A stretch of 64,000 nt of DNA from Deroplatys truncata (taxonomy: Eukaryota > Arthropoda > Insecta > Mantodea > Mantidae), in the NCBI GenBank assembly GCA_030765065.1, contig CM060977.1, positions 133,676,295 to 133,740,294 of the forward strand, given 5' to 3'. This document shows, piece by piece, positions 10,746 to 22,857 of this stretch; position 1 is the first letter of the stretch; each line of letters begins with the position of its first letter. Made by a program: the position numbers and the translations under genes. The notes beneath the pieces are model-generated. The model was not told where the DNA came from and did not search any database. It worked only from the letters and a program-made list of their open reading frames with translations.

Positions 10746-13110
10746 ACACAACATGTTACCGTTCACGACGTAATTTTTAGATTGTGCAGTAGACAGCGCC
10801 ACCGTATACTATAATGGTTCGCAAAATACCAAGGAAACGTTCACTCCTTAAAGCAGTACAAAAACTAGTACACGAGACCAGCTAAAGCTCAAGTTTTCTG
10901 ACCAAAATATTACATGCTACGTATTTTACAGGTATTCATTCCTTACCTTTGATTAGAACAACTGATGTAGCGTCTCTTTTAATAGCAGAATCTGTTTAGA
11001 ACCAAGCACACACGTTGATAAGACTGTGAGACTGGAAACTTCAATATGGCGTGTTTAGTAGTGGCAACGCATGCGTGAGAACTTAACATTAACCAAAAAG
11101 CCCCGCTATCTATAACGAAAAGTGTAATGTAGCTATTTCTGCAAAGGTATAAATTAATTAAAATGTAGTAGATAGAAAAATAAGCTTTAGTAAGAATAAT
11201 TTGTATATCCACTAATAAAGGATAGAGGGTAGGGAAGTCATGTGAATGTATACATAAGTTTTTTAATGGCAGTATTGCATAAAGTTATTTTTGACTCAGT
11301 CCACCAAATTAGCACCCATTGAAGGTAACTGGGGTACAGAAGGTGTTCATGAAGAATGCTCCAGATAATCATGTCACTATAACTCTCTTCCTTACTGAAA
11401 TTAGTCTTAGGATATCTTAGGTTTGTGGCCACATCAAGAAGAATTCATTTTCATAATTCAACGCTTCGTACCTTTCTTGGTCTCCCAAAATCCAAAACCT
11501 CGCTCTATAATCAACCTGTCGGTCACAAACATTGGTGGACTCTTCTTGCACAGTTACTCTAAGGGCTGGTTTCATAGTTTATGCTTAAGCCGAAACTTAA
11601 GTAAGTTAAGGACGCCGCTTAAGCAAGGTTTAAGCTTTGCAGCTTTCACAGTACGGCAACCAGGTTCAGGTTTACTGAGCTGAACAATTCCACAGAACAG
11701 TAAAGTCGCTGGCGCATGCGTTATGGAGACGCTGTTCGTAAAATATGTTTTTGTAGATTATCCAGTAACATAAAGTTGAAGTGACTTAAAAATCAGAATC
11801 AAAACGTAGTACTTTACTTCTCAAGAAATCAGCATTCTCCTAGAAGTTGTGAAGCAGTCAGAATAAGCACGTAATAAAATGCAAGCAATGGGACAAATTA
11901 CTATGGAGTAAGAAAAACCAAACGCGAGGGAAAATTGCGATACGAAGGGTGGATTAGAATGTGTGAAACAATTTTGATAGCCCTGCATGTTTTAAGTTTT
12001 GAGGTACTGGAAAAATCTCCAACTGCAATTAGCACGCTTTCACTTGCAAATAGCCTCAATTTAAGAGAAGTAGTATTTCTGACGATAGGGCTTTATTACT
12101 GAAATACAAAGCAATACGTAGTATATGGACGTGATGGGAGTGAGTAAAAGTGTGGGACAAGCGCTGCTTATTTTCGTACGATCTGCGCAGTGACGTCATC
12201 TTGACTACAACGTGACGAAAGACTGAGTTTACTACTGAGTGATGACTGCAGCGAGAACAATAATAACACAGTTGTAACATTTATCTAATTTCTAATACAA
12301 AAGAACAAACAGAAACAAAACGAAAGCATAGATAATAATGTTTAGCTTATTAGCAAATGAAATCAGTAACTTTGTAACTAGAGCAGGGCTACTCGATTAC
12401 TCTAAGATGCTTTTATATATTTGTTCATGCTAAATACCATTACACAAAATTGTAATAAACAAGAATATTTATGAATTTAAGTAACACTACAAATAATCTG
12501 AATACAGTACAATTAATTGCATTTTGGTTTCAATAGTAATAATTTTTCCTTTATAGATCACACACAAGCAGTAACGTTGCATTGGAAGTTACAACCACGT
12601 TTACCATTTGTTTCTGCCTTCCAAACTGCCCATAAGGATACTCATCAGTGAAAATAAGGCCAAAAATGCTAAACGTCATAAACATGGATTCAAATGCAGT
12701 ATGATCTGTCTTTTACTGAGAGTCATACTGGGAAACTCAAAGTTGTAACAAGGAAAAATTTGAAAATGGCTCATACTACAGAGAAAGTAATTTGGTATAA
12801 ATTGTGTACTTCAATGGCCTCTACAGTCAAATTTTGACTATTTCTTGTGATTTGCCAGATATATAAATATATAAAATTCATTCTGAATGAAGAGGAGCTT
12901 ACAGGCTATTTAAAGAAAATTTAATACCAAGATATCTGGGACCGAGACTACCTAGGATACAAAAATCTCGGATAATACGAAGATAGTGTGCTAATATGCA
13001 GTAAATTAGGAAACAACGCTTAAACGGGGTATTAATTGTTTATTATAACATATTTGCTTATATATATTATACTACAATATTAAATGATAAGATTACTTTT
13101 TGAAAAAAAT
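10746..13110. other. Gene-free stretch with HLR remnants
   Basis: Two pieces are recognisable. 11115-11262 (+) is an old HLR 3' part ending GGGAAGTCATGTGAATG. 12845-12935 (-) is an HLR middle fragment (ATTCTGAATGAAGAGGAG, ACAGGCTATTT). Around 11565-11650 a run of AACTTAAG and CTTAAGC words could be the end of a Harbinger-like MITE, but no partner end was found. Short ORFs such as 12056-12280 show no motif. The rest is unassigned. Confidence 0.4.
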
Positions 13111-14013
13111 TCTGATGTGTTACACTCACATGACTTTCTCTACTCTTGTACAAACTATTTTTACAAACGCTTATTCTCCATCTAGTTCATGTTAATCGAC
13201 ATAAACATTTGCAAACTCTATCTTATACCTAATTTTCTTGTAGACGTAAGGGGAATATATATTTACAAGGGCAATATAGAAATACAGTAGCCTTTAAGCA
13301 CATACATATCTCTTAATAGCTGGTTTCTAGGCGCAACACCATTCCCTTTGCCACAGATTATAACTCTTTGCATATCCAAGACAAAAAAATGAATAACGAA
13401 TTCCCATTTGAGAAAATAAGTATTGAAAAATTTAAGGGAATAACAAGCAATATCTCGAAAATGGTTCACTCAACAAAAAAAATGTATAAGACATAAATTG
13501 TGTATTTTAACGCGATCTACATTTTTTGTGTAGTAAACGTTTGTCTATCTCTTATGGTTTACCAGTTATGCAAAAGTCGTTCACAATAAAGAATACTTTT
13601 GGAGACATTCCCAGAAAATTCAAGATATACATTTTATTTGTCATAAAAATATCTTAAACATATGATATTTTAATAAAAATCGTTAGAGCCATTTTTGAGA
13701 AAATTAAAATTTTCGAAAATCTTCCATGTAAAGGGTACTCTGGGGTGGGGGATTTTCTTGAAAACCTTCGTGTCGTATCCTTGGAAGATACTGAACCCAA
13801 ATACCAAGTTTGGTGTTTATCCGACTGTTCGTTTCTGAGTTATGCTGTTCACAGACACATACACACAGACAGACACACACACGGACATGTTTCCAAAAAT
13901 GCTTTTTTTGGATTCAGGGGGTCTCAAAACATGTATTTCCGGTGAAATCTCGGTATCGAAATTTTGGGTGGAATACAATACTTCCCCTACTTACTATACG
14001 TAGTAGAGAAAGT
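13111..14013 (-). mobile_element. HLR copy, full length, variant-3' subfamily
   Basis: Minus-oriented, 903 bp. It begins TCTGATGTGTTACACTCACA after an A-run and ends TACGTAGTAGAGAAAGT before AAAAAAA, so both tips and the asymmetric inverted repeat are intact. It carries the variant third (GCGCAACACCATTCCCTTTG) shared with 5255-6113 and 59312-60210, and a CA-rich tract at 13855-13885. The frames here giving GDFLENLRVVSLEDTEPKYQ are translations of the repeat. Confidence 0.9.
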
Positions 14014-14135
14014 AAAAAAAGTCTTTCCTTGTTTTTTAAGCTAACCTCTTGCCTTTCTTGAAGGCTGCGATATAATGCCAACCCTGTAGGAACAGCAAAT
14101 CAAGAGGTGTATGACTCCTCTTAGTATTCAATGTA

Positions 14136-15418
14136 ATGGGTGTTTCAACAAGAGTGTCCTATCTCTAACATGTGGTAGCTGTCGTTGTTATTGACAAATA
14201 GCCATGGAACGTTACAGCATTCAGCAACGCTAGAAATTGTGAACATTTATTATCAAAATGGATCATTTGTTCGCCAAACCTTCCGTGTATTGCGTGAAGT
14301 TTACGGTGTGCATAATCGTCCCTGCGAGAAAACGATTCGGCGTTTGATCGATAAATTTGAAAGAAGTGCTTCTGTTAGCGATCAAAGAACGCCTGTACGT
14401 AATCGACGTAAGCGCTCCAACGAAAACATAGGCGCCGTTCGTGAGAGTGTACGCGAGAACGGAAACAAATCAATTGCTCGTCGAGCGCAAGAATTGGGGC
14501 TTTCGCTGGCCACAACATGGCGAATTATGCATCTGAACTTGAAGTTTCACGCTTACAAAATGGTGTTAGTTTCACGCGTACAAAATGGTGTTAACTCAAG
14601 AACTAAAGCCCAACGACCATAGGTTGCGCTGTGTATTTGCTGATTGGGCTATGGAGCAATTGGAAGCTGACCCGGATTTTTGTCGAAAAACCATCTTCAG
14701 CGACAAAGCCCACTTTTGGATGAATGGTTGTGTTAACAAAGAAAATTGCCGCTATTGGAGTAATCACAATCCAATGCAGATTCAAGAACGACCACTTTAT
14801 CCCCAAAAAGGTTACTGTGTGGTGTGGTTTTTGGTATGGTGGAATCATTGGTCCATATTTTTTCCAAGATGAAGATGGAGAAGCTCTAACTATCAATGTA
14901 GAAAGATACCGGGCTCTTATAAGGGACTATTCTTGACCTCAATTGAATGGTATGGATCTCAGAAACATCTGGTTCCAGCAAGATGGTGCCACATGTCATA
15001 CCGCTCTCGAAACAATCGATCTTTTGAGGGGGAAGTTCAGATTTTTCATCATTTCCCGTGGTGGTGATGTTAACTGGCCCCCGAGGTCATGTGATTTAAC
15101 GCCGTTGGATTACTTCTTGTGGGGTTATGTTAAATCTCGAGTTTATGTCAACAAGCCAGAAACAGTAAATGATATTAAGAATAACATCACGCGTGTTATT
15201 CGTGAAGTGGGACCTAATTTACGTTCTTCTGTCATTGAAAATTGGGTCAACCGTATACGTGCAACCCAACGAAGTCGCGACGGTCACTTAATTGATGTTC
15301 TCTTCCACACATAATGACATTAATGGTGTTCCAAAATAAAATAAAAAATAAAACACGTTCTATAAATGATAGAGGTTTATTTTAGTTCAAAGATAGGACA
15401 CTCTTGTTGAAAGACCCT
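14136..15418 (+). mobile_element. mariner-type transposon (rosa-like spacing)
   Basis: Terminal repeats: left TTTCAACAAGAGTGTCCTAT from about 14141 and the same 20 bases inverted at about 15392-15411. The outer few bases differ (GGGTG versus GGGTC). TA dinucleotides lie next to both ends, but the exact duplication is blurred (GTAATGGG on the left, CCCTATATA on the right). One decayed transposase gene fills the interior. Confidence 0.85.
14204..15314 (+). pseudogene. mariner-type transposase, D-D-D with 41-residue last spacing
   Basis: Starts at ATG 14204 (MERYSIQQR). A 1-bp indel near 14230 moves into the frame with EIVNIYYQNGSFVRQTF (HTH). Catalytic residues are in IFSDKAHFW (about 14698), WFQQDGATCHT (about 14980) and LTPLDYFLWG (about 15105). 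I count 41 residues between the last two aspartates, the spacing reported for the rosa group of mariners. Damage: a 25-bp tandem duplication at 14543-14592 shifts the frame, there is a further shift near 14805, and TGG became TGA at 14934 (YSWPQLN). The C-terminus ends at DGHLIDVLFHT and stop. Confidence 0.9.
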
Positions 15419-16093
15419 ATATAAAAACGACATACTGTATGTGTGTGAACAAGTTGGTACGAAAGTAAGAGTTCCTACTACTAGTGAAACAGTGTTGCAC
15501 TTTTTTGTTGTACATTTGATAACACATTATATTTCCGTAGTGATCTGTGTCTGATCCTGCACGCAATGTTTATTCACCCAAAAAAACCAAACAGTGTATA
15601 ATGTTATATGCGGCTCGAGGGTTCAACGGCACTACTGTTTCTATAGCAACGGCATTACAAATAAATGCTGTTCACCAGCCCAAAGGGATATATAAATGGA
15701 AACAATGAAATAACCGAGGATATATAGTTGGTCATGTATCCTGTAAAGAGGTCAACGGCATGATTATTTCGTCAAAACCCAGCGCTTGCTTGGCGATCGT
15801 AAAACGTGAAAAGGTTTATTTATGCCCTCGTTGCAGCCACAGTGATTTTCCTGCCAAAGCAAATAGAAAGGGGAATATGTTCTGGCGGGTGCGCTAGAGT
15901 ATCGGTTTTCGGTCATTTTGTTCATATGTCTGACGGTCGTGCTGGTTTTGTTCTTGCGTAGCTTAGGAACAGGGGTGGCGGTTCTTTTGGCGGCATTCAG
16001 TGTTTGTGTTCTCTGAAGAGGCAGTTATGCATTTTATGTTTTCTGGAGAAGAAATGACAAGAGCTAGAGCTCATTTAATACTCTTGGAATATA
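15419..16093. other. Unassigned stretch
   Basis: No ORF with motifs, no terminal repeats and no tRNA-like boxes seen. A GC-richer patch at 15880-16000 is unassigned. Confidence 0.3.
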
Positions 16094-17433
16094 CAGGATG
16101 ATTTATGACGAACTGACACATTTATTTCTTTCTTTAATTGTCTCAAAACGAGTTATGCTAGCGACAACTAAGAATTTTGGTAGATTATTTACCTCTATAG
16201 CAAACGTTGCAAATGTTCTCCATCCTCATAAGGCACAACTCAACACGTAGTTCCATGTTACTGGCCCCTCGTTGGAGGACTCTGTTGTCAATAGCTTGAA
16301 TCTCCTGTGTAATGTTGTGCTTCAGATTGTCCAATGTCTGGGGACGTGTGACATAAACCCTGTCTTTTAAGTAAACCCATAGAAAGAAGTCTGGCGATGT
16401 CAAATCCAGAGATCTCGGTGGCCACAGGTTCTTGGAAATTATCCGGTCGTCAAAGAAACTTGCAATTTGTGCCATGGATTCATTTGATGTATGGCATGTA
16501 GCACCATCCTGTTGAAAATATCCTTGACTCAGCTCTACATCGTCTAGTTGCTCAGAAAACTCCATGAAAATCCGTCGGTACTCTGCAGTGTTCACGTTGT
16601 TTTAAAAAAGTTGGCCCCACTATTCTCTGTGCGGATATTGTGCACCAAATTCCTATTTTGACCGGGTGGATAGGTGCTTCATGAGTAACATGTGGATTCT
16701 CGCTGGCGCAATAGCGTGAGTTATTTGAGTTCACATAGCCGGATAAATGGAACCATGCTTCATCTGTGAACCACGTGATGGACAATATGGCAGGATTTTG
16801 CACAATGAACGCCTGAAACCAACGACAACAATTCAGTCGTCTATCCTTATCTGGTTCCTGTAACTGATGGACAACCGTAATCCTATACGGCTTTAGGCTT
16901 GCGCTTTTCACAGCTCTCTGACACATTGAGTAGCTGTACCCTATCTCCTGCGATAAACGTCTTAATGATTTTTTGGGTGACTGATCCTGTCGTGCTTTTA
17001 CTTCAACAACAACCGTGGGAAGCCTTGATGAACTAGTTTTGCATTTTTCACTCACCAGAGTTCCAGTTGTTTCCAATGTGTTTACCAGTCCCAGTGTTGT
17101 GTTTCTTTGGGGAAGATTCCGAACACTAAATTCTCTCTTGATATGTCCTTTGAGTAGCTGTAATTGAATTCGTAATCCAGTATTGCTTTACAGGGAAGAG
17201 TCGTTCATTTAATGTGTGCTCCATTTTCACGTTGACTAGAATAAAATCTCAAAAACATTTGCCGACAAAAAAACTAATAGTTACGAATAAAACTTTAACA
17301 TCTGCGCATCTAGAGACAGGAAATGGAAACTCTAGAATATCCTGCTTAATTTGGCCCGAAATTGGGCCATTGAGTGAATTTCGAACGGAGTAATTAAAGA
17401 AAGAAATTTGTCAGTTCTTCACAAATCATCGTG
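16094..17433 (-). mobile_element. mariner-type transposon M38, copy 1
   Basis: Flanked by TA (16092-16093 and 17434-17435). Ends are CAGGATGATTTATGACGAAC at the left and, inverted, CACGATGATTTGTGAAGAAC at the right; similarity continues about 45 bp (CTGACA, TTTCTTTCTTTAATT). Two related copies lie at 53861 and 62958, all with the gene on the minus strand. M38 is a working name for the 38-residue last spacing. Confidence 0.88.
16185..17224 (-). pseudogene. M38 mariner-type transposase, frameshifted
   Basis: The likely start is ATG at 17224 (MEHTLNERLFPVKQYWITNS). After a frameshift near 17130 it continues METTGTLVSEKCKTSSSRLP, then an HTH segment (KSLRRLSQEIGYSYSMCQRA). First catalytic D is in TWFTDEAWFHLSGYVN (about 16780), second in YFQQDGATCHTS (about 16510), third in DLTSPDFFLW (about 16385). 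I count 38 residues between the last two. Another shift falls in a T/A homopolymer near 16605 (before NTAEYRRIFMEF). The C-terminal end is NICNVCYRGK and stop. Confidence 0.88.
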
Positions 17434-18067
17434 TAATTCTACTATATTTTTATTTATGTGTACTACACTTATACCTTTCACTCCGTCTTAGTGACATCAT
17501 TTGCGATTAAGTTTGGCTACTTCTCTCCTCACGAGGACATACTCTGTGTCCTATGATGTAGAATTGTGTTTATGACTGTGGCATCAGTGTTTTTATTTTA
17601 TTTGGCATACAGATAGTATTTTGAAGTTTGCTAATATAAAATAATGTGTTAGCGATGTTTTCCCACGAGTTCATTACAAACAATAATCACATACGATATA
17701 AAAAGTTCAGGTCTAAGCGGATATTCTTCGCATTTAACATTAAAGTGGATAGATTAATAGCTTTTATATGTATTATATAATATGTAAGGGAGTGAGTTGT
17801 AGAAAGTCGTGTGATTATTGCACTTCAGATTATTTTTTTATTTGTATTTCTCTTCGCTGTTAATTCAGTTAAGTAAAACACATGGATTTTGTTTTATACA
17901 AAAATCAATTCTAAATGGTCATAATGATAAGGATATTCAGTAGAGGTGTTATTTCAGTGTTAATTATGAATTTATGCCTTAAATTCGCAAATTTTTGAGT
18001 AGATCAAAATGTTCAACACATAAATTATGCTGTTTCTAAAACGAAAGTTTAATTTCAAGTGCATCTA
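17434..18067. other. Unassigned stretch with a possible HLR tip
   Basis: At 17785-17830 GTTGTAGAAAGTCGTGTG, ATTGCACTTCAGA and a T-run resemble the hairpin end of an old + oriented HLR. Nothing else recognised. Confidence 0.3.
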
Positions 18068-19232
18068 AAGGCAAGCTACACACGCGTCTGCAAGCTTAAC
18101 AAGCATGAATGTTCCACATGCATGCACAGCTTGTCACCACACGGGACAAGTAGGTATGCTTCAAGAGCGCCAGTTTGTGCTTGAAACATGTCGAGCTTAG
18201 TTGACAATACGCTTGCTTTGGCTGCCTTTGCCCTAGTTTTAAAATGAACAAAAAGAAGACGAAAGAAACGTGGCATGTGGTGTCAATATTGGCTAATGAA
18301 AAGAGAAGTTTTTCTCATATTAACCTACTGAGAAAATTGAAAATAATTAAGCTGCGTCCTTTGGCTTAACTTGGTATTCGTTGAATTTGATAGGCCAGAG
18401 TCAAGGGTGGCTTCGGTAACTTTGAATGTCCCTTCGAGTTGTTCACGATATAGCAGGCATGTTGCTAACTAAACAAGCGCAGTATTTTACACTACTACCA
18501 GACCTCACTACCGAGCAAGGTGGCGCCGCGATACGGTGTGCGACTCGTGACTCGCATTCGGGAGGTCTGACCCATTGGCTTTTCGTGGTTTCTCCGGATC
18601 GGCAGGCGGATGCTGAGGTGATTCATCTTATACCACGACACTCGTGCCCCTCAGTTCCTGGCACCCTTCATCTTCCTGTGTTTCAGGGTTATAGGACCAG
18701 GCGAAGGTGTTCAGCAGGTTGCGGCTATGCGCTCTGTAGGGGTTACTTCCCAGGTGTGTTGCGGGACTCTCTCCTGCGAGTGGGCCCGCCTCGCAGAATC
18801 GCCGGGGTTTCGATGACTTGTGTGCCCGGGCGGCGTCGGATGCGTTCTATCTGGAAACGTTAGGGATCCCGTCCATGCATCCAGATCTTGTCGTCCTTCG
18901 AGTCTCTTCCCTCATCCCTCCCTCCCTCCCTCCCTCCCTCCCTCCCAGGGGTCACTGTAGAAGCAAAAACAGCCTTTGCGGCCTACCTGCGAGGCCCCTC
19001 CGTTCGCCCATGTCTTTACCCTTACCTTTTACGAAACCTCACTCGTATTTTGCTCAATCTTTTCCGTACAAATGTTCAGTTTTGCTTGCGTACGTGCAAT
19101 GCGGATGAAAATTCAGTTACTCTTCAAGCCACTTATACAATCAAAATACTCGCGCAAATTTATCATACAGACGTTCAAGTTTGCAAGTTATACATGCTTG
19201 ACAAGGAGTTGCGTGTATGACCGCCTTATAGG
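18068..19232 (+). mobile_element. Harbinger-like element, split by a SINE
   Basis: Left end AAAGGCAAGCTACACACGCG then CAAGCATG. The right end inverted reads AAGGCGGTCATACACGCAAC then CAAGCATG, so the two are related terminal repeats. A short frame from ATG 18244 (MNKKKTKETWHVVSILANEK, then NLLRKLK) looks like the start of a PIF/Harbinger nuclease, which typically has a short basic lead before the DDE domain. SINE-B at 18494-19028 lies inside, and the DDE domain is not seen. Three-base target duplication is not clear (TAA versus TAT). Confidence 0.4.
18494..19028 (+). repeat. SINE-B copy with CCCT microsatellite
   Basis: Begins GAGCAAGGTGGCGCCGCG, followed by GACTCGCATTCGGGAGGT, the same head as the 48196-48633 copy. 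The body has TCGTGGTTTCTCCGGATCGG, GCGTTCTATCTGGAAACGTT and AGGGGTCACTGTAG in the same order. A (CCCT)n run of about eight units occupies 18914-18947, where the other copy has only CCCTTCCCTCCC. It is GC-richer than its surroundings. The 145- and 110-codon frames across it are not genes. Confidence 0.75.
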
Positions 19233-20817
19233 AGAACAAATTAAACGCTAAAGCATTTAAGCGGTGAGAGCTTAATATTATTTCAAAATTAAATATCAAA
19301 GAAAAACAGTTTCGTTGATTTTGTACATCTTAAATTACTTTACCATGCAGGTTCTACCATTACGGAGGCGATAATCGATGTATAACACTCCCACGTGTCG
19401 TCAAATGAAGATGCCTGTAATCAAAGGCGCCCCCTAGCTGCTTATTTGATGTCGTTATCTTCAATGAAATGCTGATCAGAGTTGAAATGTTCTAGAGTGG
19501 CAGAGGGATTAAAGCTCAAACTCAAGGATTTTAGAGGGATGGCTTATACGTTCTCCAGTAAATGCTAATGTTTAAATGTTTACTAGGTGACCAGAAAATA
19601 TTTGGTGCGAGCTACCGATCATCCCCAAGCTATATGTGTACGAGCGCACCGCGCGTGTTTTTAATGGAGTAAATGTGACTTTAGGTTATAAAACGAGAAA
19701 AATTTCGAATCCTAATTGATTTATTAGAGGTCTAATCTGTTAATTCACAGATATAATCACAATATTCTCTTGGGAAATATGAGTGCTTGTAGTTTTCCCA
19801 CATTTATTTAAAATAATTATAATAATTATAATAAAAATAAGTTTAAAAGTGAAATTAAATCACAAAGGGTAAACTATCAATATACGAGTTCTGCTTGGAG
19901 AATTAATTACAACAGAAGTGCCATCATCACGGCATTGGCTTTCTATTTTATCTTCCTAGCAAAACAAAAAAACGCGCACACTTAATTTAATTAGTTTTAA
20001 TTCCAAGTAGAATGGGAAGAATCTTAAAACAAACTACAGTATTAACTGATTAATATTTGAGGTTATAAAACAAACAAACCGGGATACAGGCAACTTCCGC
20101 GTAATCGAATCGAATGCAGAGATGACAAGAAAATAAATGCATTTCGGAAAATATGCATGTTTTTGTCGATTATTTGAACAGCTGATAAATTGATAACTCT
20201 TTAAACTTGTTTGGAAACGTTAACATCTGTTTACTTTCGAAATGTTTGTGCGCAGTTAACGTTTCCAACAATCAGGAGGTTCATGCTTGTTTACATGATG
20301 ATCTATTTCCAGATAACAAGTAGGAGACAATTGCTACTTGCGAAACGACTTTTGCCTGAAAAATGCGATTTTATTGATATAATGCTACATTTAACGAAAG
20401 GCGAAAATGTCATTGACAAACCTCAATTAAACTTGTATCTTGTATTATTGTTTTCAAGGAATAAAATCACTGTGTGATTTTCTCAATGCTGTTAGCAGTT
20501 ATTTAAAGAGAATGCTTTAAAAATTTGCTTATTTATCGTCTGGTGTCCTTGCAAGTGAGAACTACCGTTTCGAGTTCTCAATATGAACTGCTAATGCGGT
20601 AGATTCAAAATATTTCTATAAATTATTTTAAAATTTTGAGACAAGTAGAAGCTATAACTTACGAATTACTTTGTTTTATAAATTTAAATTAATTCACTTT
20701 AGTAATCAAAATTAAAACGAAAATAAATATGAGTTTAAATTTGTTTTAGAGTAAGATAATGGAAATATAAGATTAAATAATAGAGTATTTTATCAGTTTT
20801 GTTTCCTTAAAGTTTTT
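19233..20817. other. Unassigned AT-rich stretch
   Basis: No motifs, terminal repeats or tRNA-like boxes found. The 88-codon frame at 20211-20477 has no recognisable domain and is probably a chance ORF. Confidence 0.3.
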
Positions 20818-21643
20818 ACTTCCTGTACTAGGTATAGTAACTAGCGGAAGTATTGTATTCCACCCAAAAAATCATTACCGAGATTTCACCGGAAATACAT
20901 GTTTTGAGGCTCCCTGAATCCCAAAAAGGCATTTTTGAAAACATGTCCGCGTGTGTGTGTCTGTGAACAGCATAACTCAGAAACGAACAATCGGATAAAC
21001 ACCAAACTTGGTATTTAAGTTCAGTATCTTCCAGAGATGCGACACGAAGGTTTTCAAGAAAATACCCCCACCCCAGTTTACCCTTTAAATGGAAAATTTT
21101 TATTTTCTCAAAAATGGCTCTAACGATTTTGATTAAAATATCATATGTTTAAGATATTTTCATGACAAATGAAATGTAAATCTCGAATTTTCTGGGAATG
21201 TCTCCAAAAGAATTCTTTATTCTGAACAACTTTTGCATAACTGGTAAACCATAAGAGATAGACAACATTTTACTACACAAAAATGTAGATCGCGCGTTAA
21301 AATACACAATTTATATCATATACATTTTTGTTGTTGAGTGAACCATTTTCGAGATATTGCTTGTTATTCCCTTAACTTTTCTAATACTTATACTTTTTCT
21401 CAAATTTGTTATTCACTTTTTTGTCCTGGTAATGCAAAGAGAATAGAATACTACACATAGCAACCAGCTCTTAAAATATTTGATTATCCTGAAAGCCTAG
21501 CAATTCCCCTTGCATCTACAAGAAAATTAGCAATAAGATTAACATCTCGTTATCTCGATTAACAGGAAGCATATGGAGAATAAGCGTTTGTAAAACTAGT
21601 TTGTACAAGAGTAGAGAAAGTCATGTGAGTGTAACACATCAGA
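20818..21643 (+). mobile_element. HLR copy, full length
   Basis: Starts ACTTCCTGTACTAGGTATAG after a T-run and ends GTAGAGAAAGTCATGTG, loop, CACATCAGA then TTTTTTT. Its GT tract is short (GCGTGTGTGTGTCTGTG at 20949-20966). It has the common form of the 3' third (GAATAGAATACTACACATAGC). The hairpin arms and inner inverted repeat are intact; the outer repeat has two mismatches. Confidence 0.88.
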
Positions 21644-22654
21644 TTTTTTTAGTTCCATTTATACCCCGCCTTTAACTACATTGATCTTATCGGCGGCCTG
21701 TCCTTTGGAACTTATTCCCTCTTGACAATGGTGTTAACTTTGCACTTTTAGGTTTTCAGTTATTAGATCACACTCTCATTCATACTTTCAGAGTCTGGGA
21801 TGCTCTACCGGCTGAGCTACGGGGCCAGGCCCCTTTAAGTTTTATTTAATGTAATTCGTCTTGTTTACTGTTGAGGAAATTCATGAGTAATTCAGTAAAA
21901 AACGTTCTTTTCCAAAACGTTGCTGTCTGAGGAGATAACCATTATTGAAATGAAACAATCGTTAATCTTTTTGAACGCTGATAACAGCCACAGCAAAATT
22001 ATTCGTGATCTATCTTAAATTATCTGAATTGTTATTGAAAATTTGCAGTCCCTAAAATGTTCGCATTAGGCAATAGCCTACTTTGTGTGTGAATTCTTAT
22101 TTACCACTGTGTACAACATAGATCTGCAAACTTTGTCGCCGAAACGTCTTAGGGAATGAGATAAGTATCCCCATGCTAATGCATAGGTGACCAACGTAAT
22201 TAAGTCTTAGAGAAAAAAGTTTCAGTTTACCAAGAAATATACTCCACTTTGAATAATTCTTCCAGCGCTTACTGTAACCATTTCTCGTCAATACTAAAAC
22301 TAGACGGCCCTAGTGTATCTGAGGAAATTGAACTGTGAGCGACTACATTTGTACCATCTTTCAAAGGAGAAGACAAGTCAACGGAAATTACTTACGTTTC
22401 AAATTCTTGGAGTTTGGTTTTAGATGCGTAAGCTGCTGCAGAACACCTTCTGGAGAAACTTTGTCCGTCTGTCCTTCAGTCCGTACGTACAAAAACCTCG
22501 CCAAACGCAGAAATTATGAGAGTTGAGATTTTGTATACAGAAGTTTCCTTTACTTTTATGACAGCAATTCTAACGTCATCCTCTCCGCCGCTTGTAAAAT
22601 TTCTGTTGGTTCTTCAGATTTCATAATTACTATTTTCAAATTATGCCCGTTTAT
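21644..22654. other. Mostly unassigned; contains a tRNA 5'-half-like sequence
   Basis: Apart from the tRNA-like piece at 21790-21830 nothing was recognised. Frames at 22097-22291 and 22335-22526 have no motifs. Confidence 0.3.
21790..21830 (-). repeat. tRNA 5'-half-like fragment
   Basis: On the minus strand it reads GGCCCCGTAGCTCAGCCGG then TAGAGCATCCCAGACTC. This has an A box and the D-arm pattern of an elongator tRNA (Lys/Met-like). The expected T-arm (GGTTCGA) does not follow within 60 bases, so it is not a functional tRNA gene. A truncated tRNA pseudogene or the head of an otherwise unseen SINE are both possible. Confidence 0.5.
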
Positions 22655-22857
22655 GTCGTCCTCCGGTGTAGTGGTTACCATGCTACTCCCTAGTTCCCGA
22701 GGTCGCGGGTTCAAACCTGACAGAGAACGATGTATTTTTTTTGGGCGTTAAAGTCCTTAGCATGGCTTCCTTCGGAAGGGAAGTAAAGCGTAGAATGTGT
22801 CGTAGAATGGGACGCTAATGGCCACAGCAGTTAAAGAGCGTTTATTAATAAAATTCA
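22655..22857 (+). repeat. SINE-A copy, internally shortened
   Basis: The head GTCCTCCGGTGTAGTGGTTA contains the A box, and GGTCGCGGGTTCAAACC carries the B box GGTTCAAACC. Then come GGCGTTAAAGTCCTTAGC and CTTCCTTCGGAAGGGAAG. It lacks the middle part with the TAGATTTACGGCACGTAA block seen in other copies, and ends AGTTAAAGAGCGTTTATTAA and an AATAAAA-rich tail. Confidence 0.85.

Noticed and set aside
13745..13945. Recurrent peptide GDFLENLRVASLEDTEPKYQ in frames at 5265, 13745, 28860, 44350, 46877, 59380, 60455
   Set aside because: It is the translation of one strand of the HLR repeat, always truncated by the GT tract or repeat end, with no start context and no independent conservation. Not a protein family; a likely source of false gene models.
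18426..18863. 145-codon GC-rich frame as a gene
   Set aside because: Falls in SINE-B with tRNA-like head; no domain and not conserved in frame in the other SINE-B copies.
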